Shown here one piece after another: positions 42,201 to 51,709 of a stretch of 64,000 nucleotides of DNA (position 1 is the stretch's first letter; each line of letters opens with the position of its first letter). Location: the NCBI GenBank assembly GCA_025917655.1, contig CP084614.1, positions 1,860,001 to 1,924,000 on the forward strand, read 5' to 3'. Source of the DNA: Chlorella sorokiniana (Eukaryota > Chlorophyta > Trebouxiophyceae > Chlorellales > Chlorellaceae). The notes beneath the pieces were generated by a model, which did not search any database, was not told the DNA's origin, and worked only from the letters and a program-made list of their open reading frames with translations. Made by a program: the position numbers and the translations under genes.

Positions 42201-45200
42201 CGGTGAACTTGTCCAGCACCTCGCTCACGCCTGGGGGGTGGGGGTGGGGGAAGGGAGGCTGAGGGAGTGTGTGTGGCGGGGATGAGAAAGTAAGGCAGGG
42301 TGGCTGTGTGTGTGTGTATGTGCAAGTGTTTTGTAAGTGGGAGACGGCAAGCTTTCCACAAGAATTGCGGCAAGGCAGGCCCCAGGAACGGGGCACGCTG
42401 CGGCACATGCACGCGCGCCAGCGAACCCCACCCGTGGTGGGCTTGGCCAGCATGGGCTTGACGGGCACCCCGGGCTTGAAGTGCACGTGCTGCGGCAGGT
42501 CGTCTGCGGGGTGCGCCAGCAGGGCAGGCACCAGCTCGTCGTACGAGGGACACTCGCTGTACACCTGCGGCACGGCGGTACGGGCAGACAGGCGGGCATG
42601 GGCTGGAAAGAAAGCAGACGGCGAGCCGGTGCGCCGCTGATCCTGCGGGCGCCGCTGGCCAGCAGCAAGGCTGCCCGCCTGCTCAAGGCAGCCAGCCAGC
42701 GCAGTTCGCCCCTGGTGGCCCCTCCCAACCCCCACCCGCCTGCTTCACAATCTGCGCCGCCCGCTCCAGCCACCCCGCCAGCTCCTCGGTGCTGCGCTGC
42801 TCGCCGCCCTCGCGCTGCAGCAGCGCCGCGTGCGCCAGGGCCACCAGCACAGTCTGCTCCGCCAGCCCGATGCGCAGCTTGCCCTGCAGCGGTGCGTGCG
42901 TTTGAAGGTGGGTGTCATTGGTGGGGGTAGGGGTTGAGGTGAATGATCAAGCGGTGCGGCGTTTGTATGTGGGTGTGTGGGTTTGAGGTGGGGGTTGAGG
43001 TGAATGATCAAGCAGCAGGTTGGGGATGTGGGTGCAGGGGCCGGCCAAGGGTGGAGACCCAGCCGACCACTGTCCGCTAAACAGACTCTTGGGCAAGCCA
43101 TCGCAGGTGCTGCTGAAGAGGCAGGGCGCCTGGTGGATCCTCTGCCCCCTTCCACGTCATGTCACAGGCTAGGTTTCCTTGCTCGTTGGCGCCCCCGCCC
43201 TGCCTGGCTGCCTCTCTGGCCGCCTGCCGGAAGCAAACGAGCGTGGGCGGGCGGTCCCACCTGCAGCGCGCGCATCACATAGCCCGCCTCCTCCCGCTTG
43301 GCCGCCGCCAGCAGCTTGACGATGGCCCCCGCTTGCGGTCGCCGCTCTTGCTGCCGCTCATGGCGCTGATCTCCCGGAAGGTCTTGAACACCTGGCAGGC
43401 GACGCAGGAGGGCAGAAATGGCAAGAAGGGAGCCGATGAGCCAGCCGCCCGATTTACGGCAACAGGCAGCGCTGGCATGCCCGAATGCAAGGCACTCCCA
43501 TGCCCCTCTTTCCCTCCCCCCTCCCCCACACCCACACCCACACAAACAAAAACAAAAAAAAAAAAAAAAAACTACAAACCCCTGCCACGCCCCTCCACAC
43601 CCCCACACACCCCAAAAAAAACACAAAAACCAGAAAAACTACAAACCCCTGCCACGCCCACCGTCTGCACTGTGAGGGGCGGCGAGGGGAACATCTGCTT
43701 CTGTGCGGCACGGAGCGCGCCGCCACCAGGCCCAGGTCCCCGCTCTCCCCGTACTCCGCCCTGATCGCCTCCTCCTTGCGCCCGGTGGCCTGGGCCAGCG
43801 CCTGAGGCCGCGCGGCGAGGTGGGGTGATATGTTTGTGGTGGGTGTGGGCGGGGGGGTGCAGGCGAAGGGTGTGCGTGTGGAAGGAAGGGGGGCCTGGTC
43901 TTTGGGGTCTGACTCCTCCCAACCGCACCACACTGCCAGAACCGCACCGCCAGCAGCCAGCGTCAGGCAGCTGCCCCCCCACCGCCAGCAGCCAGCGTCA
44001 GGCAGCTGCCCCCCAGGCGCGCGCACCTTGATGAGCGTGGCGTCGCCGATGCCCAGCTCCACTCCGTCGTGGGCGGGGGCCACCCGGTTGGTGCACAGGT
44101 ACACGGCGGGCAGCAGGTCGGCGGGGGTGGTGGCGATGACGGCGCGGAAGGCGTTGATGAGGTGGCGCGTGATGACCAGGCGCTGAGCGGCGCAGGGGGA
44201 GCACGAAGGGAGGGAACGGGGGTGGGGGCGGGGCAGGAAAGGAGGAGGCAGCAAAGGACGGGCGGGGAAGGGAGGCGCGGCGCGCAGCAGGGCAGGTGGG
44301 CCAGGGCCCGAGGCGGGGCTGCCTCAACAGCCGGTGGGGGAGGGGCCCTGGCAGGCGCAGGGGCGCACCTTGGGCTCCTCAGCAATCAGCTCAAAGGTGT
44401 CCTTCAGGAAGGCAAAGGGCACCGGCTTGCCCTCCCCCAGTTCACCAGCTTGCTGCAGCCGCGCAGGGAGGGGGGCCGCATGGTGAGAGCGCGGGTAGCA
44501 GTGTGCTGCAGCACATGGGCTTGACGATTGGACTAGAATCAGCTTCCAGCGCAGCACCCGCCCGCCCGCACCTGACGTCGAACGAGCGGTGCTCCGCGGC
44601 GGCGCTGATGGCGCCCGTGCCGACGCCGTCCACCTTGCCCTTGCCCTTGGCGGCCGCCTTCTTGCCGCCCTTCTTGGCGGCGGAGGGCGAGCGGCGCCGC
44701 CCCTCCAGCTCCGCCTCGCCCTCGCTGCCGGAGGTGGCGTCGGCCTCCTCCTCCTCCTCCTCCTCAACCGCCAGCTCTTCCGCCACCGCCCTGTCCAGCG
44801 CAGCGGCCTGCGCCGCATCGGTGCTCAGGCTGCGGCGGCGCCCGGCGCTGGGGCTGGACGGGGTGGGGCTCCGCCGCCGCTTGGTGGGGCTGCCCTTGGC
44901 CGCCGACGCCGGCGCAGCGGCTGCAGCTGCGGCCGCGGCCATGCCCGCACCGTTGCCAGCAGACGGCCCTGCAGCATCGTCGTCCTCGAGGTCGCTGGCG
45001 GCGGGCGCAGCGGCGGCGGCGGCCAGGGCAGGCACGGCGTCGTCAGCGCCTTGCGCAGGCGCTTCAGCTTCTTGCCGCCGGTGCTGCCGGCTGTGGCAGG
45101 CTGCTGCGTAGATTCCTGCGCCAAGGAAGTACAGTAACAGAGATCAAAGGGCTGGGCATGCCAGTGTCAGAGACAAGCTTGCTGAGCTGAGAAGGGAAGG

Positions 45201-45462
45201 GCGACTGGCAAGACAGGCGAGCCACCCGTGCCGCCCCGCAACCTCGCACCTCGGCGGGCTTGCGCTTGGGCGCAGCAGCGGTGGGCTTTGACGCCGCCGG
45301 CGCTGCGCCTGCCTGGCCCGCGGCATTCTCGTTTGGGCTGCTGGCAGCAGCGGGCGGGCCGCAGCCCTTGCCTTCTGCCGCCGCCGGCGCGGCAGGCTTG
45401 GGCTTCTTGGTGAAGAAGCTGGCAATGTCCGGCTGCCCTGATGCCTTTGCGGTGCCTTTCAT
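39299..45462 (-). CDS. LIG1: ATP-dependent DNA ligase 1
   Basis: Seals nicks in lagging-strand synthesis and long-patch repair. From ATG 45462 the N-terminus is MKGTAKASGQPDIASFFTKK, whose QPDIASFF is a PCNA-binding PIP box. A long disordered segment follows, basic and acidic (KGSPTKRRRSPTPSSP, AVAEELAVEEEEEEEADATS). The DNA-binding domain reads FAFLKDTFELIAEEPK, RHLINAFRAVIATTPADLLP and AVYLCTNRVAPAHDGVELGI. The nucleotidyltransferase domain has the active-site lysine in TCEYKYDGERAQIHV, then IYSRNSEDNTPKYPDIAALV, VVLDAEAVAWDREKRQVLPF, FAFDCLSIDGRTLLREPL and TEGLIVKTVDDSYEPSKRSS. The OB domain includes [39 protein letters not shown] and VWFDAKAVWEVKAADLSIS, ending QKGGAAASDDF. About seventeen introns. 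An open 80-codon extension to ATG 45702 is discussed in the findings. Confidence 0.95.
39534..39610. repeat. 24-bp direct repeat flanking a (CTGG)n tract, LIG1 intron
   Basis: The 24 bases at 39534-39557 recur at 39587-39610. Between them is a pure GGCT/CTGG tetranucleotide run (39558-39584). It lies in the last intron of the ligase gene and looks like replication slippage. Confidence 0.8.
41451..41495. repeat. 23-bp-period tandem duplication in a LIG1 intron
   Basis: TGGAGAGCCACTCAGTTGCC at 41451 is repeated with one mismatch from 41474. Two copies only. Confidence 0.7.
42930..43013. repeat. 23-bp direct repeat, 61 bp apart, LIG1 intron
   Basis: The sequence containing TTGAGGTGAATGATCAAGC occurs at 42930-42952 and 42991-43013, in a GT-rich intron segment. 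Small duplication with no recognised element. Confidence 0.7.
43554..43659. repeat. A18 run and 26-bp duplication in a LIG1 intron
   Basis: An 18-base A run (43554-43571) is followed by AACTACAAACCCCTGCCACG, repeated with its A-rich 5' side from 43634, period about 67 bp. Read on the coding strand this is a T-rich, G-rich intron segment. Confidence 0.7.
43946..44014. repeat. 35-bp tandem duplication in a LIG1 intron
   Basis: Two adjacent copies of a unit beginning ACCGCCAGCAGCCAGCGTCA (43946-43980 and 43981-44014). Perfect apart from the C-run length at the end. Confidence 0.8.
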
Positions 45463-45995
45463 GGTCCCTCCACGCCGGAGCCCCGACACCAAGAAGTCGT
45501 GCAGAGGGCGTGCGGGCTGCCTCCACACCGCCGCTGCCACCACCCCGTCGTTGGCACGGGCGGCTGGCTTCCTTGGGAACCTCGCAGCTGCAAGCGCAGG
45601 CCCCGCCACCTGCAGCCGTGCCAGCACCGTTTTATACACCCGCAGCAAACTCAGCTTGGGTGGGGACGGACGGGGGCAGCGTTTCAAGTTGGCCGTGATC
45701 ACAAATTCGGGCGAGAGTATGCCGATAGATTCACTAAGGACACGAGGATTGCTCTATTGATGGGAATGGGCCTGGCTGTCAATGTTGCATGCGCTGGCAG
45801 GGGCAGCATGCCGAGCACTTGTACCGCAAAGGCACAGAAGCCTGGAGTCGCTTGAGAGCCCCGCCACATAGCACATTTGCCACGGATCAGTATATAACGT
45901 CCGTTCAATCACTTGTATCGTGCATTAGTGCCGGCAGCGCAGGCCAGACTTTTAGGCCTCCCACCGGGGCACTGCACCAGCGTGAATTGGGGAAA
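45463..45995. promoter_or_regulatory. divergent promoter interval of LIG1 and the site-2 protease
   Basis: About 530 bp between the two proposed starts. A minus-strand TATAAAA at 45636-45630 lies 168 bp upstream of the LIG1 ATG, and a plus-strand TATATAA lies at 45891. The part from 45463 to 45702 is also an open extension of the LIG1 frame, so it may be transcribed and translated in a longer isoform. Confidence 0.45.
45891..45897 (+). promoter_or_regulatory. TATA box for the plastid site-2 protease gene
   Basis: TATATAA stands 99 bp upstream of the proposed ATG at 45996 in otherwise GC-rich DNA, a fitting position for a core promoter with a 5' UTR of about 70 bases. Confidence 0.5.
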
Positions 45996-48900
45996 ATGCC
46001 TCAGTGTGCTGCGGTTGGTCTCCAAACACTGTCCAATAGCCTCGCCAGTCGCAAACAACATGGCCACAGAGTATTGGCCACAGCGCCCCTGCTGGCCCTC
46101 CCAAGGCAGCCCGGCAGGCAATTGCGGACAGGTTTGACCTGCAGCCTGCGGCCACAGCAGCAGGAGGCGGTGGTGCAGCAGCGAGAGGCGGAGGAGCGGG
46201 CGTCAGAGCCGCTGCCCAGCGTTCAGGCGCCACAGCAGCAGCAGGGGCAGCTGGAGCATGCAGCAGCAGAACGGTGGATGCCCGCCAGTTGGCTGTCGGG
46301 ATGGAAGGGCGCCGGCAGCCTGCTGCTCAGCTTTGGAGCAGTCACGGGCGGCGGCTTGATGGGTGCGTGGGGCGCGGGCGACTACGCGTGGGCGCTGCGC
46401 ATGCAGCCCTACCACTTCGCCGCCGCCGCCACAGGCCGGCCCCTTCTCACGTGCTGCATGGCGCTGTTGCCTGTTCCCCCTTCACCTACAGGCACCGGCT
46501 TTGACATCAGCGGCCCGGCCTCCACGCTGCAGGCGGTGGGCGTGCTGGGCGTGACGGGTGCGGTTCGCTGCCACACTCGCCGCCGCGCCGTGTGCATGCA
46601 GACGCGCTTCCTCCGCTTTCTGCGTCGTGCGGGGAAGCCCCGTCAGCCTGGCTCCAGCCAGCTTGACGACTCTGCTGTGCTGCTGCTGCTGCGCGCCGCT
46701 CGCTGCCTGTCGGCCAAGCTAGCCTCCCCAACCCTCACGCTGTCAAACCCCCTCCTAACCCCCAGTCGGCATTCACGAGCTGGGCCACTTTTTGGCGGCC
46801 GTGACGCGCGGCATCCATGTCACCAAGTTCTCCATCGGCTTCGGCCCCACCCTGCTCAAGTGGCAGGCGCGCAGCAGCCGCGGGCGCAGGGCCCAGCCGG
46901 GCCTGCTCGGTGGCTGCTGCTGCGGGCTTGCAGCTTGGGCACTGGTAGACCAATGGCTGTTGCTGTGGGCAATGACAGCTTGCATCTTCACAGGACCCCT
47001 GCCCCTTACACCCGCCCCCTCCCCTGCGCCCGTTTCTCACACGCAGGGCAAGGAGGTGGAGTACTCGCTGCGCCTGCTGCCGCTGGGCGGCTTCGTGGCC
47101 TTCCCTGACGACGACCCCGAGTCGCCCTACCCAGGTGCCTGCCCGGGGCCCACCTGTGCTCTGCCCTCGCCGCCATCCGCCCTTCTCTAGCTGGCGTGGG
47201 CGTCCGCAGAGATGGCGCGGCTGCGCAGCGCTGCGGCAGCGGCTGCTGGGCTTCCTTAAACTGCCCGGATTCCTGTCTTCTCACCTCCTGATGCGCCCGC
47301 CCCCCACCCCCATCCGTTGCATCCCCGACCGCAGCTGACGACCCCAACCTCCTGCGCAACCGCTCCCTGGCCGACCGAGCGGCGGTAATCAGCGCAGGGG
47401 TGGCGGCCAACATGGCGCTGGCTCTGGCCATCTGCATCGCGCAGGTTGGGGCTTGGGGCCGTGGTTCTTCGTGCCTGCATTCGACATTGAGCTGCAAGTG
47501 CCTGCTGCTGGTGTCTTTGAATTTTGAGCTGATGGTGGCCGCCTTGTTTGTTTGCGTGGCGCACCTGCCCAGGCGGGCGTCGTGGGCGTGAGCGAGCCGG
47601 TGTACAAGCCGGGCGTGAAGCTGGGGGACATCAAGGAGACGACGGTGGCGGGGCGGGCGGGCCTGCGCAGGGGGACGTCATCCTGGCGGTGGACGGCCAG
47701 CTCGTTGCGCCCCGCCCGGCTCTGTCTCCACCGTTGTCAATGCCATCAAGTGAGGGGCCTTCCTTTCCTTGTGTTCATGTGTTGTGTTTCTGTTGGCCGT
47801 GGTGGTGGTAGGGCGGCGGGGGCGGTGCGGCGGCAGCGGTTGGACGCCCGCAGACCCCGCCTGGGTGACTTACGGCAGCTCAGGCTGCCAAAGGGAGGGA
47901 GGAACTGCTTGCGCGACGGAGCTCAAGGCTGCTGGGATCACGCCTCTCAAAGCATCCCGCAGTTTGACAGTGTGCCCGCCCCAGCTGCGCCTGCCCGGTG
48001 CCCACAGTCCAGCCCCCTTCCCCCTCCCCCATCCGTATGACGCTTCCCAGGGACAACCCCGGGCGCGAGCTGCTGCTGGAAGTGGAGCGGAGCGGTGAGC
48101 GGCTGGAGGTGCGGGTGACGCCCGCCCCCTCGGGCCCCGACGGCTCCGGCCGCATCGGCATCCAGCTGGCGGCCAACGCGGACGTGGTGCAGCGGCGGGG
48201 GAGGGGCCGGCGCAGGCTCTGGGCCTGGCATTGGAGCAGTATGTCACGCTGACCAACACCGTGCTCAAGGGTGGGTGGGCGGGGTGGATGGCTGGGGTGC
48301 TGGCACAAGTGCTGTGCTGGATTGGGGTGTCCTGGGGGAATGAGGAGGCTGCTCCGCCCGCTGCTACGGCAGGGTGAGCGCTGCACCGGCAGCGGTGAGC
48401 ACGCCACAGCAACCGGGTGACGGGTGCGTCGCCACAGCGGCAGCGCAGCCCGTCACAGCCCCGCAGCCATGCCCAGCAGCGCTCGGGCCGGGCTGATCAA
48501 CCCGCTGCGCCCTGCCGCTGCCCCCGCCGTGCAGGCCTGTGGCAGTTCATCACCAACTTCAGCGGCACCGTGGAGAATGTGTCTGGGCCCGTGGCCATCC
48601 TGGCGGCGGGGGCCGAGGTGGCGCGCACCTCCTCCTCGGGCCTCTACCAGTTTGCGGCCCTGGTCAACATCAACCTGGCGGTGGTCAACATCCTGCCCCT
48701 GCCCGCCCTGGACGGTGCGCGCCCCTGCCGCCTCTGCGACACCGCCGCCTGCCGCGGGTTAAAATGTGTGCCGCGGAGGGGCGCATCCATGCAGGGGCGA
48801 CTTGATGCCGCCCCAACCGTAGCCGACTGTCTGGAGGGGCTGCTGCCACCTCACTCCACGGCGCCCGCAGTCCGCCCTCTCACTGGCCCTACGCTGCCCT

Positions 48901-49106
48901 TTGCTCCCCTCCCTTTGCTCCCCTCCCCTTGCAGGCGGCTACCTGGTGTTCATCGCGCTGGAGCGCTGCGCGGCGGCAAGAAGGTGGACGAGGCGGTGGA
49001 GAAGGGCATCATGGCGGGCGGCTTCCTGCTGCTCATGACCGCGGGCGTCAGCCTCATCATCAAGGACACCCTCAGCCTCACGGGGCTGGGGTCCATGCTG
49101 CAGTGA
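45996..49106 (+). CDS. plastid RseP-like site-2 zinc metalloprotease
   Basis: Intramembrane protease of the M50 family, related to bacterial RseP and the Arabidopsis plastid site-2 protease ARASP. From ATG 45996 the first 50 residues are Ser/Arg/Leu-rich and poor in acids (LQTLSNSLASRKQHGHRVLA), consistent with a plastid transit peptide. A membrane segment precedes the zinc site HELGH at 46774-46788 in GIHELGHFLAAVTRGI. Then come FSIGFGPTLLKWQ, YSLRLLPLGGFVAFPDDDPE and DRAAVISAGVAANMALAL. A PDZ domain follows: GVKLGDIKETTVAGRAGLRR, GDVILAVDGQLV and LEVRVTPAPSGPDGSGRIGI. The third ligand region is VNINLAVVNILPLPALDG plus GYLVFIALERC after an intron, giving the LDGG motif. It ends LSLTGLGSMLQ before TGA 49104-49106. 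About eight introns; frame slips near 47670 and 48200. Confidence 0.9.
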
Positions 49107-49718
49107 GGGCGCCAGGACCCAAGGCCTGCGCTGCCCGGCACTCGTGCCCCGCCTCTCCCCAACCCCCTCAATCTCGAGTGGTCTGGACATTACGTGCTCC
49201 GCTCAAAGCTCCATGCATCCTGGTTGCTTTTCAGATGATGCACGCCACCTGATTGGGGCTTCTTTTCCCTTCCCATTTGATTTTGCGGAGCACCGCATGG
49301 CGTGCACCTGGCGTACACGTGCCTGGCATACCCCAGCCCCGCCTGCCGGGGCTACCACTCTGTAACTCTAGTCTATCTGGAGGATGAGTTGGGCATGCCT
49401 TGTTAATGAGGCTGGACGCAGGTGGCTTGTGCATCGCGATGAAGCTGCAAAGGGCACAAGGGACCAGTCGGGTGTGCATTGAAGTGCAGATGCTGCCAAC
49501 GCTGCCGCCGGGCGCTCTCCACACCCGCCCCAGCATGCGCATGACAACTGCGACCGTCAGCCATTTCGACGTCTTGGCACTTTAATCAGAGAGGTGCAAG
49601 TGCAGGTAACGCACAGAACCCTCGCAGTCCGCACCACCCAAATTTTTGCAGAAAGTGATATTGGAAGTGCTTGTACGTTTGTCACAAGTCAGAAGAGGTT
49701 GTATATACGACATTGAAT
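49107..49718. other. intergenic: site-2 protease 3' end and promoter of next gene
   Basis: About 610 bp, A/T-richer than the surroundings. A TGTAA at 49361 probably ends the protease transcript. TATATA at 49702 is only 12 bp from the next ATG and so is unlikely to be its TATA box. Confidence 0.4.
49361..49365 (+). terminator. TGTAA poly(A) signal of the site-2 protease gene
   Basis: TGTAA 255 bp after the stop codon in the 3' flank; chlorophyte-type signal. Confidence 0.45.
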
Positions 49719-51364
49719 ATGGCAGGTGAGCACCCGGGGCCCGCTGGCGAACATGCATGCTCCCAGCTACTCCTGAGCGACGCACAGCGCTGATTGCTTT
49801 TGACCATCTTCCGCAGAAGACAAGCAGAAAGGAAAGAAAAAGAGAAAGAGCGCCGCCGGGCTCGCAGACGCCGTTGCTGCCGCTGCCGCTCCGCCGGCTT
49901 CTGAGCAGTTGGGCAGCCTGGCCAAGAAGCCGAAGAAGAGCGCTGCTGATGTAGTGGGCATTGCAGATGCCCCAGAGGCTGCCGGTCAGCAGGCAGGGCA
50001 GCCGGCGGCGGCCGCTAAGAGCAAGAAGCGGCGCAAGCGCAAGGCCGGCGCTGGCGGCGAGGAGGCGCAGCTGCCCGCCGAAGAGGCGGCCGGCGGCGGC
50101 GGCGGCAGCGCGAGCTGCGGCAGCTGGCGCTGCGCCTGCGGGAGCAGGGCAAGGATTACAACCCCAAGAAGCACAGGAAGCACAAGCCGCGGCGCAAGGT
50201 GTGCCGCAAGGCGCCGCGGCCGATCTGCAGCCGGGCTCTGCGGCCCACCCATCGCTGCTATGCGACACGGGCCACGCCGCCCTTCCGCTGTCTCTGTGTC
50301 CTGCAACGGCCGCTGCGTGCCCCCCGCAGGTGGCCCTCATCATAGTGCCCATCTTCTGGAACAAGAAGGTGGCGGAGAAGACGGCGGTGCTGGAGGCGGC
50401 GGAGCGGGTGCAGGCGCTGCTGCGGGGGCGGGCGTCAAGTGCGACACCGACACAACCACGGAGCTGACGCCCGGCCAGAAGATGCGGAGCTGGTGCGGCG
50501 GCGGGGAGCAGCGCACTGTCCCTGACGCCTGCCGCTTGGCCTCAGAGCGTCGAACCGGTGGCTGCTGTGCCGGCCAGTCCGGCGTGGGCTGGCAAGGCAG
50601 CAGGCCGCCGAAGGCTGCGCAGCTGGCACCTTCCCCTGTTTTGAGTCCGTCCTGCCGCTGCCGCTGGCGCTGCTGCAGGGAGGAGAAGGGGGTGATGCTG
50701 CGAGTGGAGCTGGGCGGCAAGGAGGCCGAGGCGGGCACGGCGGTCGTCGCGCGCTGCACCACGCCCGGTGAGGCCAGGCAGCCTGCCCTGCCCCGCTGCC
50801 GTTGTGCGCGTTTCTGAAGACACACGCGTCTGAGGAAACGAGCACGGCTTCCTTCGCGATGCTCACGCGACCAGCCGGCTGCCCTGCCCTTGCCGCAGGC
50901 GAGGTGGCCCAGAAGCAGACGGTGAGGGTGGGGCAGCCCCTGGTGCAGCTGGTGGAGCGACACATGCAGGAGCTGGGCATCCCCCTGCAGCAGCCGGCGC
51001 CGGCGGCGGCTGACGCAGCCGACGGCGGCGCGGCACCGGCGCCAGCGCCGGGCGCGAAGGATGCCGAGGCCGCGCCGAGGGGAAGCAGGCGGGCGCTGCG
51101 CAGCAGGCGCAGCAGCAGCAGGCGGCGGAGCAGCCGGCCGGCAAGCGGGGGCAGCAGGAGCAGGGTCCCAGCGGCGACGCCCTGGATGGCGACTTTGCGG
51201 GGCTGCCGCTGCTGCCGCAGCAGGCGACCGGCAAGAAGGGCAAGAAGCGGCAGGAGGCTGCTGCCGTGGCGGCGGCGGAGCTGGCAGAGTCTGTGTTTGG
51301 GCAGGGTGAGGACGAGCAGGGGCAGCGGAAGCGGAAAAAGCAGCCCAAGGTTGTGACCTTCTGA
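49719..51364 (+). CDS. stand-alone anticodon-binding-domain protein with basic tails
   Basis: Exon 1 is only ATGGCAG (49719-49725) and is spliced to exon 2 at 49817, giving MAEDKQKGKKKRKSAAGLAD. Residues 1 to about 120 are Lys/Ala-rich and disordered (KKPKKSAADVVG, KSKKRRKRKAGAGG, DYNPKKHRKHKPRRK). The folded part is the class-II tRNA-synthetase anticodon-binding domain (HGTP type): VALIIVPIFWNKKVAEKTAV, LEAAERVQALLR, AGVKCDTDTTTELTPGQKMR, EEKGVMLRVELGGKEAEAGT, AVVARCTTPGE and QTVRVGQPLVQLVERHMQEL. This matches the C-terminal domain of prolyl- and related tRNA synthetases, but no catalytic motifs 1-3 precede it. The C-terminus is basic again and ends KRKKQPKVVTF at TGA 51362-51364. The Lys-rich clusters suggest a nuclear or nucleolar RNA-binding protein; that is inference. 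Frame slips near 50110, 50430 and 51060. Confidence 0.72.
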
Positions 51365-51709
51365 GGCCGCTGCGCCACGGCGCAGGCGAACTGCAGTGTG
51401 ATTACACCTGTGAATTGCTCTGAACTCTCACTTTCAACTTGAACGCGTGCTTTGTGAATGAGCCTGGAGAGGAGCAGCTGGCAGGCAGGCCAGCCCAGGC
51501 GCGGCAATGAAATTGTGTACAGATGGTTGCGTGGGAGGGCGTTTGGGGGAAGACAGCAAGGAGCAGAGGGCAGGAGCGGCAGGCAGTGTCAAGCGAGAGG
51601 GGGGTTACAGGGGAGCCTGGAAGCGGAGGGCTGCGGGATGAGGAAGGAAAGGGAGCGTGCGTCGCCGCCACTGGCACGCGCCAGCAGGGCGGCGCTCAGT
51701 CTCCGGCGC
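51365..51709. other. convergent 3' flanks of anticodon-domain gene and LepA
   Basis: About 345 bp between two stop codons facing each other. A minus-strand TGTAA (51609-51605) could end the LepA transcript about 100 bp past its stop. No coding sequence. Confidence 0.4.
51605..51609 (-). terminator. TGTAA poly(A) signal of LepA
   Basis: Reads TTACA on the plus strand, TGTAA on the minus strand, about 100 bp beyond the LepA stop codon. Confidence 0.4.

Noticed and set aside
43554-43571. A18 run as the tail of a retroposed SINE or processed gene
   Set aside because: No upstream SINE-like body or flanking target-site duplication was visible; the run sits in C/A-rich simple sequence.
49702-49707. 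TATATA as a TATA box for the anticodon-domain gene
   Set aside because: Only 12 bp upstream of the start codon, leaving no room for a transcription start and 5' UTR.
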